The translations under genes were made by a program, and so were the position numbers. The notes beneath the pieces are model-generated. The model did not search any database, was not told where the DNA came from, and saw only the letters and a list, made by a program, of their open reading frames with translations. A DNA stretch of 64,000 nt from Nemopilema nomurai (taxonomy: Eukaryota > Cnidaria > Scyphozoa > Rhizostomeae > Rhizostomatidae): positions 722,832 to 786,831 of the forward strand of contig ML133375.1 in assembly GCA_003864495.1 (NCBI GenBank), given 5' to 3'. Of the stretch, positions 20,465-35,152 are shown one piece after another (positions within the stretch are counted from its first letter, which is position 1; each line of letters begins with the position of its first letter).

Positions 20465-23400
20465 GGGGAGGTGACCATAATTCCAGTAGCTTGGAGCGAA
20501 CGGCATCCAAATATTCGTCAGTAAGTACGTAGTGTTCCCTTTTCACACTGAAACAAAATTGACCCTGCATTAGCTCCGTAACAACGGCTTAAGGTAATAC
20601 ACATCTTTAGCAGCAATACGGCACATTCTTTATCATCTCGATAAATCACCGTATCACTTATCAATCTTAACGTACGATTAATTTCATTGGCGTAATTTGA
20701 ACCCCTTACAGTAAGGTTTGGGCGAAGGCTGAATAGGCTGTGGAGATACCGGAGAAGCTTCCCATACTCCACCTGTTCGTCTCACGTGACATACAGTACA
20801 ACTTTGATGACAGCAGATCAGTCATGGTTTAAAGGATATACAGCTAGTGACAAGTGGGCTTACTTAGCCAACACACACTTGTGCCAGCACACACTTGTGC
20901 CAGTGACAAAAATCTTCCGGTGTGGTTGAGCTCTTCTTTTCCTGTTTGTTTTCTGAACTAGTCATGGCCTTACATTAATCTACCGAAAACATTCATTCAG
21001 AGAATAGATTTTTCTACGACAATAAGATAACGCCAATTATCTTGCAGGGCGTAATCGTGAAATGAGGCCAGCTAAATTCGTAATAAACTCACTTTGGCAA
21101 GCCATAAATGCAACCAGCAAGATCTTTGGTGCGAATTCCATCATCTACTGTGTCCACACAGGCCTGTTCCAACGCATTGCAAAAGACGGTGAGGTCCTTG
21201 TTGCCATCAAGCTTGGCTCTGTGGAGGAGGCCTCGGGTCCAGGCATAGATGCTAGCAATGGGGTTTGTGCTTGTTTCCCTTCCCTACAAAAACACAAGGG
21301 CATGCAACACATACTGCGCTATGAAATCTGACATGCTCACACTCGAGAGCTACTTGGAAGAATTATTGTTCACTCGTCAAAGTAAACTTACAAAAGCTGC
21401 TTTGATTTTTTTGCAAACCAATGGTGACAAAAATTATTAGGCAAGTCATACACTGTCAGCCATGTTCATACTTTAGTACTTCAACATTCTTTGCTAGAGT
21501 TTTCAGATTTGAGACGCAAAAGTTTAGTGGACACAAAATATGGACTATCCACACACACTTAGAATTGCTGCTCAAAAGACAATCTGCATTCGTAGATACT
21601 ACACATCCGTTCTACTTAATTTGCGTCGTCCCTAATTTCCAACCCTCTAAGCTTAAAAAAGCATTATCAATACTATCTAAATATTCTGGCTAACCAGCAC
21701 TCAAAATTAAACAAAGGTTGTACTAGCAGGCACAAGCGTGGTGTTGTTATAGACATAATTAAGCCAAACTGTGATGTAAATAAAAATGATTGCATCGAGC
21801 ATTAATAGCCGAGTTAGAATAATACCTTCTGATGTTCCCGGTAATGCCTCGTTACAGTGCCGTGGGCAGCCTCTGCTTCAACCGTCTTCCCATCAGGCGA
21901 AATCAAAACACTGGACATTAGGCCCAAGGAGCCGAAACCCTGTGCCAATGTGTCTGACTGCACGTCGCCATCGTAGTTCTTGCAGGCCCAGACGAAGCCT
22001 CCGCTCGACTTTAGGGCATAGGCAACCTACAAAGGGAAAGGATCAGATAAATGAAAGTGCAGGTGCAGATAAATGATATCTGGGGTGGATTCACATACAA
22101 TAGGGGAGATTGACTTCTAACAAACGGCTAAACAGATTCTACCATAATAGGTAAAAATCATGCTTTTCGCGATAATGTCTTCAGGCAATAACACAACAAT
22201 ACAATTTACTTGATATAGCTACAAAAACACCCCGCAAAACAATTCGATCATACACACTTATTGAAAGTATCTAAACAAAGCTGGGCTGTGCAGTTTATGG
22301 TATACAGAGACCAACTTTATTTTTATGTAATCCAAATATTCCTGCGCTTCTTGAAGGCATTAAGCTGATGGCAATGTGTGCCAAGGGTTAATTCCAAATA
22401 ACTGCATGACTTTGTGAAAAGTGGTATTTGCCCTCGGCAAGTAATAGGGCATTGCTTTTGCCATAGCACGTTTTTCGTTGGCAAAATACCATCCATAAAA
22501 CATCGATATAAACTCTTTGTGGCTTAATTAATCTCTGTAATAAATAACCGAAGATTTCTCAGGTGAATTGGCAACACGTAATGGTGCATTAAAGGTCACA
22601 CAACACATTATTCAGTGCCTCTGCATAAAATCCACACCGCCCTTTCAGCTATTTCATGAAAGCGACTTCACAACACCAAATAACATCTTTTATTCTGAGA
22701 GAAATAACATATCTTATTGGAGGGTTTAACGTCATAGGTCCAAATTATTAGTATTGAGGCACCGCTATTTTTTCAAAAGACACTCATTCACTTTACTGAA
22801 CTCTGCTTCAGCAGTATTTAAACAGCATAACCCCAAGGTTCTATTGTATACATTTAATGCACGTTTCTCTACGAATTTTCATATCGATTCACTTTTAAAC
22901 AGATGCTTGATCGATCAATCAAAATTGGTTCAATTGCCAACTTCTATCGTACTACTACCATCCTAAGAACAACAGGTGATGAGATTTGCGGACTTAAAAA
23001 CAAACGCAGAATTAATGGGTTTTACACTGGGTTTTAAACGTGAACTGAGCAAATATCAAATATTCCGCCGCGAGAATGGAACTTTTTCAGCGGAGTCCAA
23101 TAGGCCAGCCCATCACAACGCAACGGATTTCAGTGCACGTGTAGCAATGAAAAAGTTAGCTAGCGCCTGCGCCATGTGACAATCGTCAGACATCATGAAA
23201 CACTCACCATATCGTCAATCAGTCTATGCTCATACCAAATCTGGAGAGCTTCGAACTTCGATTTGTAGCTCCTATAAGACAAACGTATGAAGGATAAACC
23301 ATAAGGTGCATGCATGGAAATGGACCAAAGATTACCAAAAAGGAAACTTTAAAAGGACAACAGACGCTTTGCTTCTCCGTGTACATCAAACACCTTTGTC

Positions 23401-26400
23401 AAACACTGTCAAACACATCAAACACCTTTGTCATCCCTGTTGTTTAAGTGAAATTTTTCTATACAAAATGCTCTTGTAAGCAGTAGTATACAATTTTCTA
23501 GGCACTAATTAGAGCTATAAACAACTAGGGTAAGTAGCATCAACAGGAACATAACATCTGATACGAAAAGTAAATTCAGAAATATAAAGACTTGTATTCG
23601 TCCCACGAAGCCATCCTGTGGAATTTTGCAAACATTATCATACGCATTTTCAGCCATTTCAACAAGCCTTGGGAAACACACGAGCCGAAAGTCGAAGCTC
23701 AGCAAGGAACTCAGAAAGCTTTCCACAAGAAAACAGTTTCTCCCTCTCAAGGAAGATCGATGCTCCGCTGCTTAAATCAAATCTTGATCTTTTTGCAAAA
23801 GCATGAACTTACTCTTCATAAATCTCTTGAAAAATGTCTTTGAATCTGCCATCATATCGCTTCAAAATGGTGTTCTTTGTGCTCATGTAGAGAGGCCATT
23901 GTTTCGAAAGGGCATAGTTGAAACAACTATGCGCAAAGTCTCTAATCGACTAGAAATACAAGGAAAATCATTTACTCTTTAAATTCCAAAATGAATCTGA
24001 TGCTAACTAACTTCACTACGAACTTCATTGTCAGTTGACACAAAAGCCAGACTACACCTGAAAAGCGAATAATTCAAGCATGGAAACATCAAAATCACAG
24101 ACAAAGAGGTATTACCTCGTCCGTATTATACATGACACCGCCACTTTCCTTGAAATCGAAAACGCTCACTGATGTGCTGTTACCACCATCGGCTGGTGTA
24201 AAAGTCAGACTGAAATTCCCTGGACCGCTAACGACAAGGTCAGTCGCACGATACTAAAAGAGAAAGGGATTCACATAAGACGAAATAAAGCACACTGCAG
24301 TTTTGCTGCAAAGAAATACACTTACAGAAGAGAGGGATCAGGCATTGGTGATTAAAATAAGAAAACATATTTCCATGTCCTCGTCATAAAATTCGTTATC
24401 TTCCCATGCCTATTACGGCGACCACCAAAACTGAAATCTGACTAAAACCTCCGACAAAACTAAAGACGTAGGGTTGAATTTGGAAAAAAACATGGCAACC
24501 TTTTATTATATATCCGGCGACAAGAAATAAAACTCGCAAGGATTCAAAGCCTAAACGTCCACCATATTGAAACTACGAATTGGCGCTCTCCATTAACTTA
24601 AATTGATAAATTTCGCATAACAGGCAAAAAGGGACAATGTAGAACTCCATGGGAAAGCCTAAAAGCTAGAAGCTGAGGTGATGTCAACCACCAAGTGAAG
24701 AGCCGGGTGGGACACTTGCCTGATCGCCAAACGCATGACGGCCGATGACAATTGGCATCTCCCATCCTGGCACTAGACGCGGAATTGATTTGCAAATGAT
24801 TGGCTCCCGAAAAACGGTGCCACCTAAAATGTTCCTAAGAGTTCCATTCGGGCTGCGCCACATCTTTTTCAGGTTGAACTCCTTGACCCTCGCCTCGTCC
24901 GGGGTGATGGTCGCACACTTGATCCCCACGTTGTACTCCTTCATCGCTTCAGCCGCATCGATGGTGACTTGGTCGTCCGTTTCATCGCGGTACGGCAAGC
25001 CGAGATCGAAGTACTTGCATTCCAAATCGAGAAATGGGAATATGAGCTGCCAGGGGAACAGTGAGAATGATTAATATCAGCACGTCGAACAGTTTAAGCT
25101 CTATCAGTTACATTGAAAGATTAATCGTGCTGCAATTTGTCAAAGGAAAGAAGAATGTACAGCAATGGCTGGGAGGTATGCCAAACGGTGGTGCCACACG
25201 AACACAAATCAGCGTATACATCATTAACGGGAGGAGATACAGACATATTGGAGATGTGTTATGTTAACACACAACCAAAGGGGATATATTTACAAAAATA
25301 TCCTGTTACATCTTATTCCTTTAAAAGTGTTCACATTTGAAAACCGGGACCAAATACAAGAAATATCGCTGACGTTGCACCTATAAAGAACACCAAGACT
25401 TGCACTGCTTTCTGACTACTGGGTGTTTTCATGGTCAACAAAATTTGAAAAATAAACACAGGGTGACTCAAAGTAGTATGACAAGCGGAATAAATTCTTA
25501 CGAGAAAGTTGAAGGTTGGTAAAATCAGCCAGCCTTACTGTTACCTAATCCCTTAAATAAAGACCCTTTGGACTCGTTTGAGGGGTGTCACGTTACAATG
25601 TTCCCTGGGCACTTCCATCATGACGTCACTATTAAGAAGCCTCGAAAGTCATAAGATAACGGGTAATAAAAGACTTCGGTAACTGTTTTGATCAGTAATT
25701 AAACATTCACTGCTTTTAAGATAACTTTTCCAATTATCCCTTCAATGGTCAATAACAACAGATGACTTCAAACACGCAAGACGCATTCCACGTCACCATA
25801 GTATCTTATAGCCTCGTCTAGTCGACTGATGTCAATTCCGACAAATGCCATTTGGTGCGATTATAGAGCAACTGTTAATAGGCAGCTAAGCAACAGTCTG
25901 CTTCACATTTTCAAAGATGGATTCAAGATTAAGGCATAGCTTGGGACAAAATCTGTATAATGCCAAGATAATCATTGACCTTTTTCATGAAGCCATTCTA
26001 TTACTCTTAAGAAACTTAGACTTAGGAGAGAGAAGTGAGAGCCAAAAGTACAAATATGGATTCGCAAGACAATGGATTGCAGTAAATGGTAGCATTAATC
26101 TCTGCCTTTACAAAAACCTATGAAATACAATAAGGCCTAGAATAATACTACATAAGACTCTTGCCAAATTGTCCTTATCAACAACAGGTGGCTACTTCAA
26201 AAAATAATCCACTATCTCTTTTAGGACATAGGACCAATATAAAACAGGAGATTCTCAACGGAAACCACATTTATAGCCCAAAGCAACAAAAACAGTTCAT
26301 TTGAGATTCACAAAAACTGTTACATGTGGCTGAAAGCAACAGACTTAGTTTTGACATGAATTTAAGGTCATGCTGATTTTAAAGTTGTTGATGCTGTAGC

Positions 26401-28296
26401 AATGCCAAATCCTGGTTTCATAGAGTCCAAATTGGAGATTAAGCAGTTTACATAGGCCATTAAACTGACTGCCATAGAGCCCTTCGATGCAAAAGAGCTA
26501 TATTCCTCTACTGAAGTTTGACTATTATAAAAAAATTTTCAGAGTAGAAAAAGTGTGAGACTTTCACAAGGTCTAAATAAAGCTTTCAGTAAAGCAAATT
26601 AAATGCCTAATTATGTATATACTTTAGCTTTGTTCATTTGTTCTTCCTGCAACACTATTCACAGATCAATAGGAAAATTCACCTTCACTAAGAAAACCGT
26701 AAGGTTGGATTATCCAGCTATAATCAATGAAGTAAACTATAATTGATATAGTTTTGATGGATTGTGAAAAGTCTGATCTGGTACACCCTGATTCTTTATG
26801 GGCCTTATTCTTGACATTTGGATAAAACAATTTGACACACAGACTTTTTTAAGCAAGACAAAGAGACTATAAAGTTGGAGAATCATTACCACAATTTGCA
26901 GCTAGCAAATGAAGTAGAAGGAACACAAATGCTGATTCTTTTATCTGAGTAAACAAGTATTATTTACAAAAAAACAATTAATATGTATATGATACATTTA
27001 ATGGAGATGTGCATAGATAATGAAAAACATATATTATATAATGATGCCTATATATAGATAAAGAAAATGACTATGTAACAGAAAAACAACTGTTGGCTGG
27101 TCTGTCAATGCATCCCAACATGAGACTCACCTTTTCTTTGATTCTTTCCCATATAATTCTAGTCATTTCATCACCATCAATCTCAACAATTGGTTTATCA
27201 ACTTTGATTTTACCACCATTGCTGTCTGTCGAAATATAAAAAATCATTATAAAAACTTATCATTCTTACTTAAATGAATGAAATGTTGTGTGCATGTTTG
27301 ATTTCATTTTCATGAATCACCACAATTCTGAGCATAATTGTTATATACTATATATATATATTTCACATTAATTTCTTGAAAAATACTATCCATACCATAG
27401 TTCAACCCAATTCAATATTTATATAATGGTCTTGAAAAATACACAAAACAAGACCAAGTCAGTAATGCATTTTATTTGCAGCTTTTGTAAAAAATTCTAA
27501 TATTGAATTTGTTATCTACAAAACCATGATAGACCTGGTTAGCAGCAACAAAATTTGCAGAAATGTGGCAAAATTCAAACTTCCAGAATTGCACTTTCCA
27601 AGATCAACCTTCGTCCAAAATTATGGAAAACATGTCTGGAAACACACGTGCAAGTGGCCCATACATTGGGATGTATTTTAATGAAAGAAAACAAAAAATG
27701 TACATGTACATTGCAACTAGCATGAAGTTCAAGACCCAAACAAATATGGTAACTTGATATTTTTCCTTCCTTTCCTTTCCCCCCCTAAAGGCAAACCAGG
27801 TGCATCATATGTTATGCTTTTGACAAAACCAGTGGCCTAGACATGTGCAACACCGGTCGCAACAATTGCACACGCGTTAAATGAAAACAGGTGAACAAGC
27901 ATTAGGAACCAACTGCTGAATGGGTTTAAAAATTGGTAGAACACAAGTGTCTGTGATGAGAATTTGCAGAAATACCTACATTGCCTAAATTAACACCTAA
28001 ACTCTCCTATAAACAGATTATGGCCCAGTTGCCCAAGTTTCACCGAACGGTTGCTGACTAAACCATTTCCAAAAAAACTTCAAATCATTCCAAGATCACA
28101 TGCGCGACAGGAAAAATTATAGGCCACAAACGTATCAAATAAAGAAAAAGACATATGAGTTCGTCTTACATTCTCTTTTCAGTAGTCCTGCATTTACAGC
28201 CGGGGCTATTTGGTTAACAACTGCATTTTGATCTTGAAGAAATCTGGGTACTTTAGAAGCACCGCGAAGCCCTCTGGTGATTGTCCTTAGCGCCAT
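20460..28296 (-). CDS. IDH2: isocitrate dehydrogenase [NADP], mitochondrial
   Basis: Nine exons on the minus strand: 28296-28170, 27225-27131, 25046-24720, 24253-24116, 23949-23813, 23271-23208, 22026-21826, 21283-21093 and 20547-20460. All phases close for 455 aa, close to the usual length of animal IDH2. It oxidatively decarboxylates isocitrate to 2-oxoglutarate, making NADPH. Residues 1-42 are rich in Arg, Ala and Leu without acidic runs, as in a mitochondrial presequence, and the C-terminus (SPPQ) is not a peroxisomal signal. Visible core motifs: [42 protein letters not shown] (Arg145 equals human IDH2 R140); IPRLVPGW (Arg164 equals human R172); [39 protein letters not shown]. The catalytic residues appear intact. 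The intron after 24720 uses a GC donor. Cytosolic IDH1 is the alternative, but the N-terminal extension argues for mitochondria. Confidence 0.97.
24714..24719 (-). other. non-canonical GC splice donor (CAG|GCAAGT), IDH
   Basis: Exon 25046-24720 ends ..IGRHAFGDQ, the point where the family continues with YRATD, which begins the exon at 24253. The donor reads GCAAGTGT on the minus strand, and no in-frame GT alternative fits. Confidence 0.88.
25047..27130 (-). other. IDH intron 2 (about 2.1 kb), nothing else recognised
   Basis: This long AT-rich intron separates the exon ending ..ERIKEK from the one beginning LIFPFLD. Short open frames on both strands (for example near 25917-26123) show no family similarity. 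Confidence 0.6.
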
Positions 28297-29427
28297 TTTA
28301 CCTGATTCGAAAGAGGGACACCAAATTCAGCAAGGTCATCTACAGGTACGAAAACCGCGCGCAAAACGCGGGACAGTCTTTGTCTGGACTCAAGGACGAT
28401 GCTCTTGCTCTAGTGTCAATTTCTCTTTGCATAATGCCTGGAATTAAATTTCATGCTTTGAGATCCCGACTCCTATTAATCTAAAGCTAGCATGCTTAAT
28501 ATTTATGAGAAAAATGTCATCGGGTTAAGGGTGTAACTTGCGTAGGGAGGCTGGAAACAGTAGGGGGGGGGGGGCATATTGGGGTAACAGCTAAAACAAA
28601 GTGCCAGTTCGTGTTGCCAATTATCCAGAAAAAATATAATGCAATGTTCAGTACCTACGTATATAAACACGATAGCACAATAAGGAAGTGCACATCTATC
28701 TAAAAAGCCTAATTGACAGTTTTCGTCTCGTTCAAATATCACCTGTCAGTTCAAGTGCTAATGTTACAGAATTTCAGTGTTGATCTTTTTTCCATTTTTA
28801 CCATTTTGGGATAAGATGACGGTTGTTGTGTGTCAAAAGCATTTCGTTATCGTAGAATGCAGGCTTATTAAGCGCATTTGTTCTATAAGAAACGGCAGCT
28901 CAAGTGCTCAAAAGTTAAGAATTCACCATATATCTTTGGCTGATATATCTTTGTAATGTGCAGTTTCAATTTTCCGAGCTAACATTCGTAAATTTCTTGA
29001 CATTGAACATCACTGTAAACTGCAACGTGTGGAGCAAGGTTTTTGAGAGGCTAAATGCACCATCGTGTGCAAATGTGGGGGTGAGGGGGGAATTTTTATT
29101 ACTCATTTATTTTTCAAACACCCTTTCCCCAAATCATGAACAAATTAGCAACTTCCCCTTGCAACTATATAAAATTTTCCACTCTCCCTTCTCCCATAAT
29201 ACCACTATAATACCTTAATAATAATAATGATTTAAAATATGACAAAATAAAGGTTCGCTTTTGTATTAATGTATCTAAGGTAAGAAAGCCTTAATGCCAT
29301 CGGCATACACTGCCTTAGAGATCGAGATTTGGCGCATCTTATCATAAGACTCATTTCAGGGGAATCCTAATCCTCAGAGTTACTTTAAAAACAGCGAGTA
29401 CTTAGTTTTCCCTATCATCTTCCCAGT
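28297..29427. other. IDH upstream region, no gene seen
   Basis: This holds the promoter and 5' UTR of the minus-strand IDH gene next to 28297, followed by AT-rich sequence with a 12-G run at 28563-28574. The IDH start codon sits in AAAATGGCG, a context that also fits a YY1 core. No exon or RNA gene was recognised. Confidence 0.45.
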
Positions 29428-30099
29428 CTTCATCAACATCTTCATCAACATCTTCATCAACATCTTCATCAACATCTTCATCAACATTTTCATCAACATT
29501 TTCATCAACATCTTCATCAACATCTTCATCAACATCTTCATCAACATCTTCATCAACATCTTCATCAACATCTTCATCAACATCTTCATCAACATCTTCG
29601 TCAACATCTTCATCAACATCTTCATCAACATCTTCATCAACATCTTCATCAACATCTTCATCAACATCTTCATCAACATCTTCATCAACATTTTCATCAA
29701 CATTTTCATCAACATTTTCATCAACATCTTCATCAACATCTTCATCAACATCTTCATCAACATTTTCATCAACATCTTCATCAACATCTTCATCAACATC
29801 TTCATCAACATCTTCATCAACATCTTCATCAACATCTTCATCAACATCTTCATCAACATCTTCATCAACATCTTCATCAACATCTTCATCAACATCTTCA
29901 TCAACATCTTCATCAACATCTTCATCAACATCTTCATCAACATCTTCATCAACATCTTCATCAACATCTTCATCAACATCTTCATCAACATCTTCATCAA
30001 CATCTTCATCAACATCTTCATCAACATCTTCATCAACATCTTCATCAACATCTTCATCAACATCTTCATCAACATCTTCATCAACATCTTCATCAACAT
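29428..30099. repeat. 12-bp minisatellite, 56 tandem copies of CTTCATCAACAT
   Basis: The run is 672 bp long, exactly 56 units with no length change. It has only single-base variants: six units with C to T (ACATTTTCATC type) and one with A to G (CTTCGTC). On the minus strand two frames stay open, reading (DEDV)n or (MLMK)n. In the DEDV frame the flanks are also acidic (ETKQGDDEDV before, DEDWEDDREN-stop after), which hints at a coding origin. However, no splice partner or known protein was recognised. Confidence 0.95.
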
Positions 30100-33000
30100 C
30101 TTCGTCATCTCCTTGCTTCGTTTCCTCTTGTAGCTGGTTATACAAAGAAACACTTCTATACTGTTACACCGCCCCGTTGCTAGTAGACGAGAATCGGATG
30201 TGTGCTATGATCCTAGCAATTTTGTCATTCTTAAGGCCATTAACTGATTATGGAAGGTTTTTCCGAATATTTTTATATATTTCATACATAAATCTATATT
30301 TTTTTATTTTTAAATTTTTCTTGAGCTCTTTAACCGATAGTTTCTTTGACGTGTCGGGAAATGCGGATAATTCTATTAAGTCATAATCTCCGTATGGTTA
30401 TGACGTGTTCTTTACTTCAGCTTTGTCCTGCTTTCTTTGGCTTGTACGGATTCTCTTGGCCTTTCGAGGACGCAAAAGATGGTTTATGTAAGACCTTGAA
30501 TGTTCCTGGCTTACGTTAAGATCTTACATGATCTTCTTCAATAATATATTTCTTTGAAACTTTGTGATGCTAGTTGGGTCTTCTAAACAGACAGTACCAG
30601 CAGAAGAAGACTCTTTCTTAAATTTGCTTTTGGAAGGAAGTCACCTACGGTAAGCACTATATCTGTTGACTTCATCTTTATGAAGTGGTGATGCAAAGAC
30701 GCCCCTGTACTTGATCATTGGCAGTTTCGTTGTATCTGGATAAGAATCCGAAATTCCCATGAACTTCTTAAAAGTCACACACTTTTTGAAAATATGCAAC
30801 ACCATGTCTGTTGATATTTTGTTAACCCATCAGATAATATTATACTGTCCTGATACTATCACATAATATTACAAGTATAATAACATTGCCCTTAAATATT
30901 TTTACAATAATATTGTACTTTAATATTTTTATAATAATAAACATATATCTCATGATGTATGTCATAAGAAAGTTAAGATCAGCTCTTCAAAAGATTAGAA
31001 AAGCTTAGAACTGGATATTTGAAACCTTTGAAAGCAGGAAAATTTAGATATCCCAAATTTCAAGGGAGATTGCTGTGCAATGATAAAATATTACAATGGT
31101 TTTTCTTCCATGACCAATTGCACTTGTTTGTTAGGCTGTCTTCGAGGGCTGATGTTAATAATGTTGACGGCCTTTTTAAAGAAATATAGAATACTTATAA
31201 TATATCATCTTCTCCCTTACTGCTCTCACTCAAAAATGTTAACTTTCCAACGTTACGTTAAGAAAATGTTAAGAAAGTTTTAGTGCTGAAATTAGGAAAC
31301 AGCTAGGAAAGTCGGAAGGCTGGGCTGAATAAAGCTTTCTTGTAAAAATCCGTGCAATGTTTGACCAATAAAAATATTTCAGTATGCCCTTGTTATTCCC
31401 CGCAGTTCTTCAATATCTAAAAGTTGGCACCCCCCCCCCCCTCCCCCATTTTCTTGAGAAAACAATTTGAAATACCCCCTTCTTTCTTTAAAATTGTATA
31501 CAACCCTCCCTCTATTTCACCTTTCCTCCTCTGCCTATTAGCTGTATGCATCGTAAGAAAGGCTTATTATGCACTCAAATTGGCTGTTTGCACTCTTTGG
31601 GAGAGAAAAGATTTTCCGCCCTATTGTATGACCTTAATCGTAGTAAATTGTCGCTTGATTTCATAATTTTGCATACCAGTAACTAGTAACTGACCTGGTT
31701 GGAGGAGTTATGTATTTTTGAGTCCTCTAACAGCACATGTTTCGGATCGTATAAGGGTGCAATTACGATATTTAAAATTGCCAGTTTGATTCAATGGATT
31801 GAGAATTTTGGCAACCATTCTACGTATCGGATCAGACTTGCATAAAGATTTAGCCAGTGTCTCGTTGTTCCAATTTTTGAACATCTTTCTTTGTCGAACT
31901 AACAAAGAACAGCTGAAAACTGTTGCATATTTGGGTCTTGACTTTATGTGACTACAAATATAATGTGTCAAAGAAAAAAGATTGTTATTGTGTACCAAAC
32001 TGTGTACCAGAAGGATTGTCAGCGCACAACGCATTCTTTTCCATTGTTTGCGAAGTCCGAGGCCTGGAACGCGGAATGCTCTTGCTCACATGCGTATCAT
32101 ATTTCCCTAGGAAACAAAAGCCAGTCATGGACTGCTGACCAAATTTTATTCGAAATCAGTTAAGGAGGCTATATTCCTCCACTAGAATAATCAAGGATGC
32201 AATTATCATAACAATTCACAGTCATCCCGTTGTTGAAGTCGAACAATTATTCTGAATGGCATTTAGAGGCGTTTTGTTTTCATGTCGTTAGGGGGATGTC
32301 GTCGCTACAGAAAAACACTTGATGTTAAATGGGACAATAAACTGCGGAAAAGTGAAAGCGATTCGGTTGGAAAACGGAAAAAAAGCTGACAAGATGAGAA
32401 TTGTTTTTCCTAACTACCGAAAAGTGTTGCTTTGCTAGCTCGGCGAAAGGGACAGCAACTACAATCCTGGGCAAATGCTATGTGAGTAATGTTTTTCAAT
32501 TCATCGAAATGCTTTCTGGCATGGTCCCGTCTTTGTCAAGCAGTAAATCAAGTATATGTCCTTAAATTCTCGTTATATTTCCATGGCAGTGGTTAGAATG
32601 CCATCAAGTGCACATTTCTAGCACATTCTAAGGGACACAAGCATCACTTCGAAACACGAGGGTTGTGTGGAACTTTCTCTAATGAAGAACTCGACGCTTA
32701 TATTGCGCTTTCGGGGCCTCATGGTCTTATCACCCCGATGCCTAAGGTCAAATATCAAAATATTCGTCAACGTAACTGCCAAATGCCAGCTCCCCAAGAA
32801 ATTGCTAAACGTCTCTTTCTCTCCGCAAGTTTTTTAATAAACTAGAAAAACTAGATAATTTGCACACTCAGTAATTCAACTTTTAAATCACCAGTTGTTT
32901 CAAGAAAGCGCCAAACGGCTGATGAGATTTCACTACACAGGCCACAAAGTGACAAAAAAGTACTATTGACAAGGCCAGACACTTTCAACCAACGAAAATT

Positions 33001-35152
33001 TATAGAGTTGTTGAGTAGGATCCGGTTTAAAAATAAGGCAGACTGCTTCAAAAGTGGATATGGAACTGTGAACGAATTTTGCAAGTATACTTGTGTCAGC
33101 AGTTTTTATTGGACAAACATCTGTTTCTGCTAATAATAGACATCAAAGCTGAATTTTCGGTAGCATCCTTTTCCCAAAAGCCCAAGCTGCTGGGTTTCAA
33201 CTGCATTTTCCTAATTTCTTCGTTAGTATATTTCGGAGAGACATCAATAGCATTCACTCTAGCCTTCATAAGAAGAAAATATTTTAGAAATGACCCCAAA
33301 ATTCGTTGAATCCCTTAATCTTTTTATGCATGCAGTGATGAACAGCCAGAGGGATTTATCCAAACCCAATTGTGGGTTTTGGGATCCTCTTTGGAGCATT
33401 GTTCTTTGATTGTTAATTCCATTTTTAATTCCTTTAGGGAGCACTTGCATTCCTTCCTTGTTCGTTCACGTGCTATAAGTAAAACGTGCTATAAGAAAAA
33501 CAGCTACCCAGAGTGGATATTCGGCTCGTTACCCCTTGCGACGTTATATAAACGGAATGCCCAGACTCCACTCTCCCTGTCCCTGTTGAGTTTTGACAGT
33601 TTTCTCATCTGACATATAGCTTGAATATCTCATATTTCAGATTTCATTAATCATTACTTTTTGGTTGTTTTCATTATCATTGTTGTTGTTTTTGTTGTTG
33701 TTGATACTATTAGCATTGTTATAAGGACGATTAAAAACCACGTGAAATTCTTTTCCGATGACTTCATTCACTTTTTCACCCTACCCAAACAAGGCCCACG
33801 CATTTACTCAATAGATTCGAAAGTTGCCTGCGAGGCATCGCTGATGCGCAAATCCCAGACATCGCAACCACACGTTTTCATTCGACAAAACCGATAACTA
33901 AGCCAGTAACCAGGTAATTGTGTAATCATTAACATTCCCTTGCCAAAGATTACAGCGTTATTTATTGGCTTTGCAAAATCACGTGACTCTGGAAACAAGA
34001 AGGCATCGCAGAGGAAAGTAGAAATCAGTTGCGCCTCGTTGTATAGGCAACATTCCGGTCTTTAGGGCTATAGCGAAAAAGAGTAGAAAAGTTCTCTTTT
34101 TTGCCTTGACTTTAAGGAAACCAAGCCTCGAGGCCCGGTCAAACAATCAAATTCCGACAGTATTTACATCATATGCATAAGGAAGGAGTCTTAAAAGTCA
34201 ATTAAATGTCAGTTTAGGAAAGAAGCAGTAGCAAATGAGAAATCAAAGGGAAGTTGAAGTCACATTTGTCAATTTTGCCATAGTAGATTTCCTATAGTAG
34301 ATTTTAACCAAGAGTAATATTGAAGAGAAATTATATACAAAGCCTCTGTTAATACAATGGGGCTGAACTGGAACCTGATTCGGAGTAAAGCGAAGTCGGG
34401 AGTCAAATGACAAAATAATTGGATCGATGCTTGGTAATATTTGTAATAATTGGAATTGTTGCTAGGTTAGAGAAATAACAAATCAAACAGAACAACTATG
34501 GATGCATTTGGAAAGTCGAAACGTTGGCATAGGAGCTGATCTCTGCTGGTGGCTGTATAATTTTCAGTGAAAAGTAGAACTAAGTTTTCCTCTTTCTTCC
34601 CGCTGTGAGATGTTCCTTTTGGGACTAAAGTGCCGTCTATTCAACCACCACGTTAATCGTGCATAGTTTTGCCATCCTTGTTTGGTTGTTTGTACTTGGC
34701 GATACCGAGGGGGTCGTTAAACACTTGCATGATGCAAGGTGTTCTATTACTAGCGCTCAGTTGCCTGGTCACTCTTCTAAACATTGCATTCCACCGATTT
34801 CAGTCATGCTGCCAATTTGATCATTCAATCATTTGATCAATCAAATCGTATTCTTTGATTATGGATAACTCCACCAGTGCTTCAAAGCCTAAATAAACGT
34901 AAGGAAAAATGTGAATTTTGCACTGGGCTTCAGGTCAATGAGTATTGCGTTTAAATATGTAACAAAAAAGGTTAAATATTTGCCTTAGTATTTGCTACAT
35001 ATGCTGCAAAACTTTGGAGAGCCCATCGTTTAAATGAACGCGCTCCAAAGGGTTCCCACTGGTAAGAGCCTGGATGCTATATGTACTTAACGATCACAGG
35101 CTCAAATTAGGAAATAAAAGTCTAATTAGCTTTTCTGCTTCTTCGATTACAG
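30100..35152. other. long region without a recognised gene
   Basis: About 5 kb with only short open frames. It contains a 12-C tract at 31430-31441 and AT-rich stretches (30.8-31.0 kb). A Cys-containing open frame near 31.97-32.14 kb (KDCYCVPNC..) faintly recalls the start of a THAP zinc finger but is too short and degenerate to call. The missing 5' exon of the C2 gene at 35.15 kb probably lies within the last kilobase or further upstream. Confidence 0.4.

Noticed and set aside
24745..25074. Plus-strand open frame at the IDH exon
   Set aside because: It is the complement of the conserved IDH exon 3, so it is a shadow of the real gene.
29380..30153. 257-aa (MLMK)n open frame as a gene
   Set aside because: It is a frame of the 12-bp minisatellite. 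The flanks show no recognisable coding sequence in this frame.
31923..32163. THAP zinc-finger start (DCYCVPNC)
   Set aside because: Only the first Cys pattern is suggestive. The expected downstream residues are absent and the frame ends quickly.
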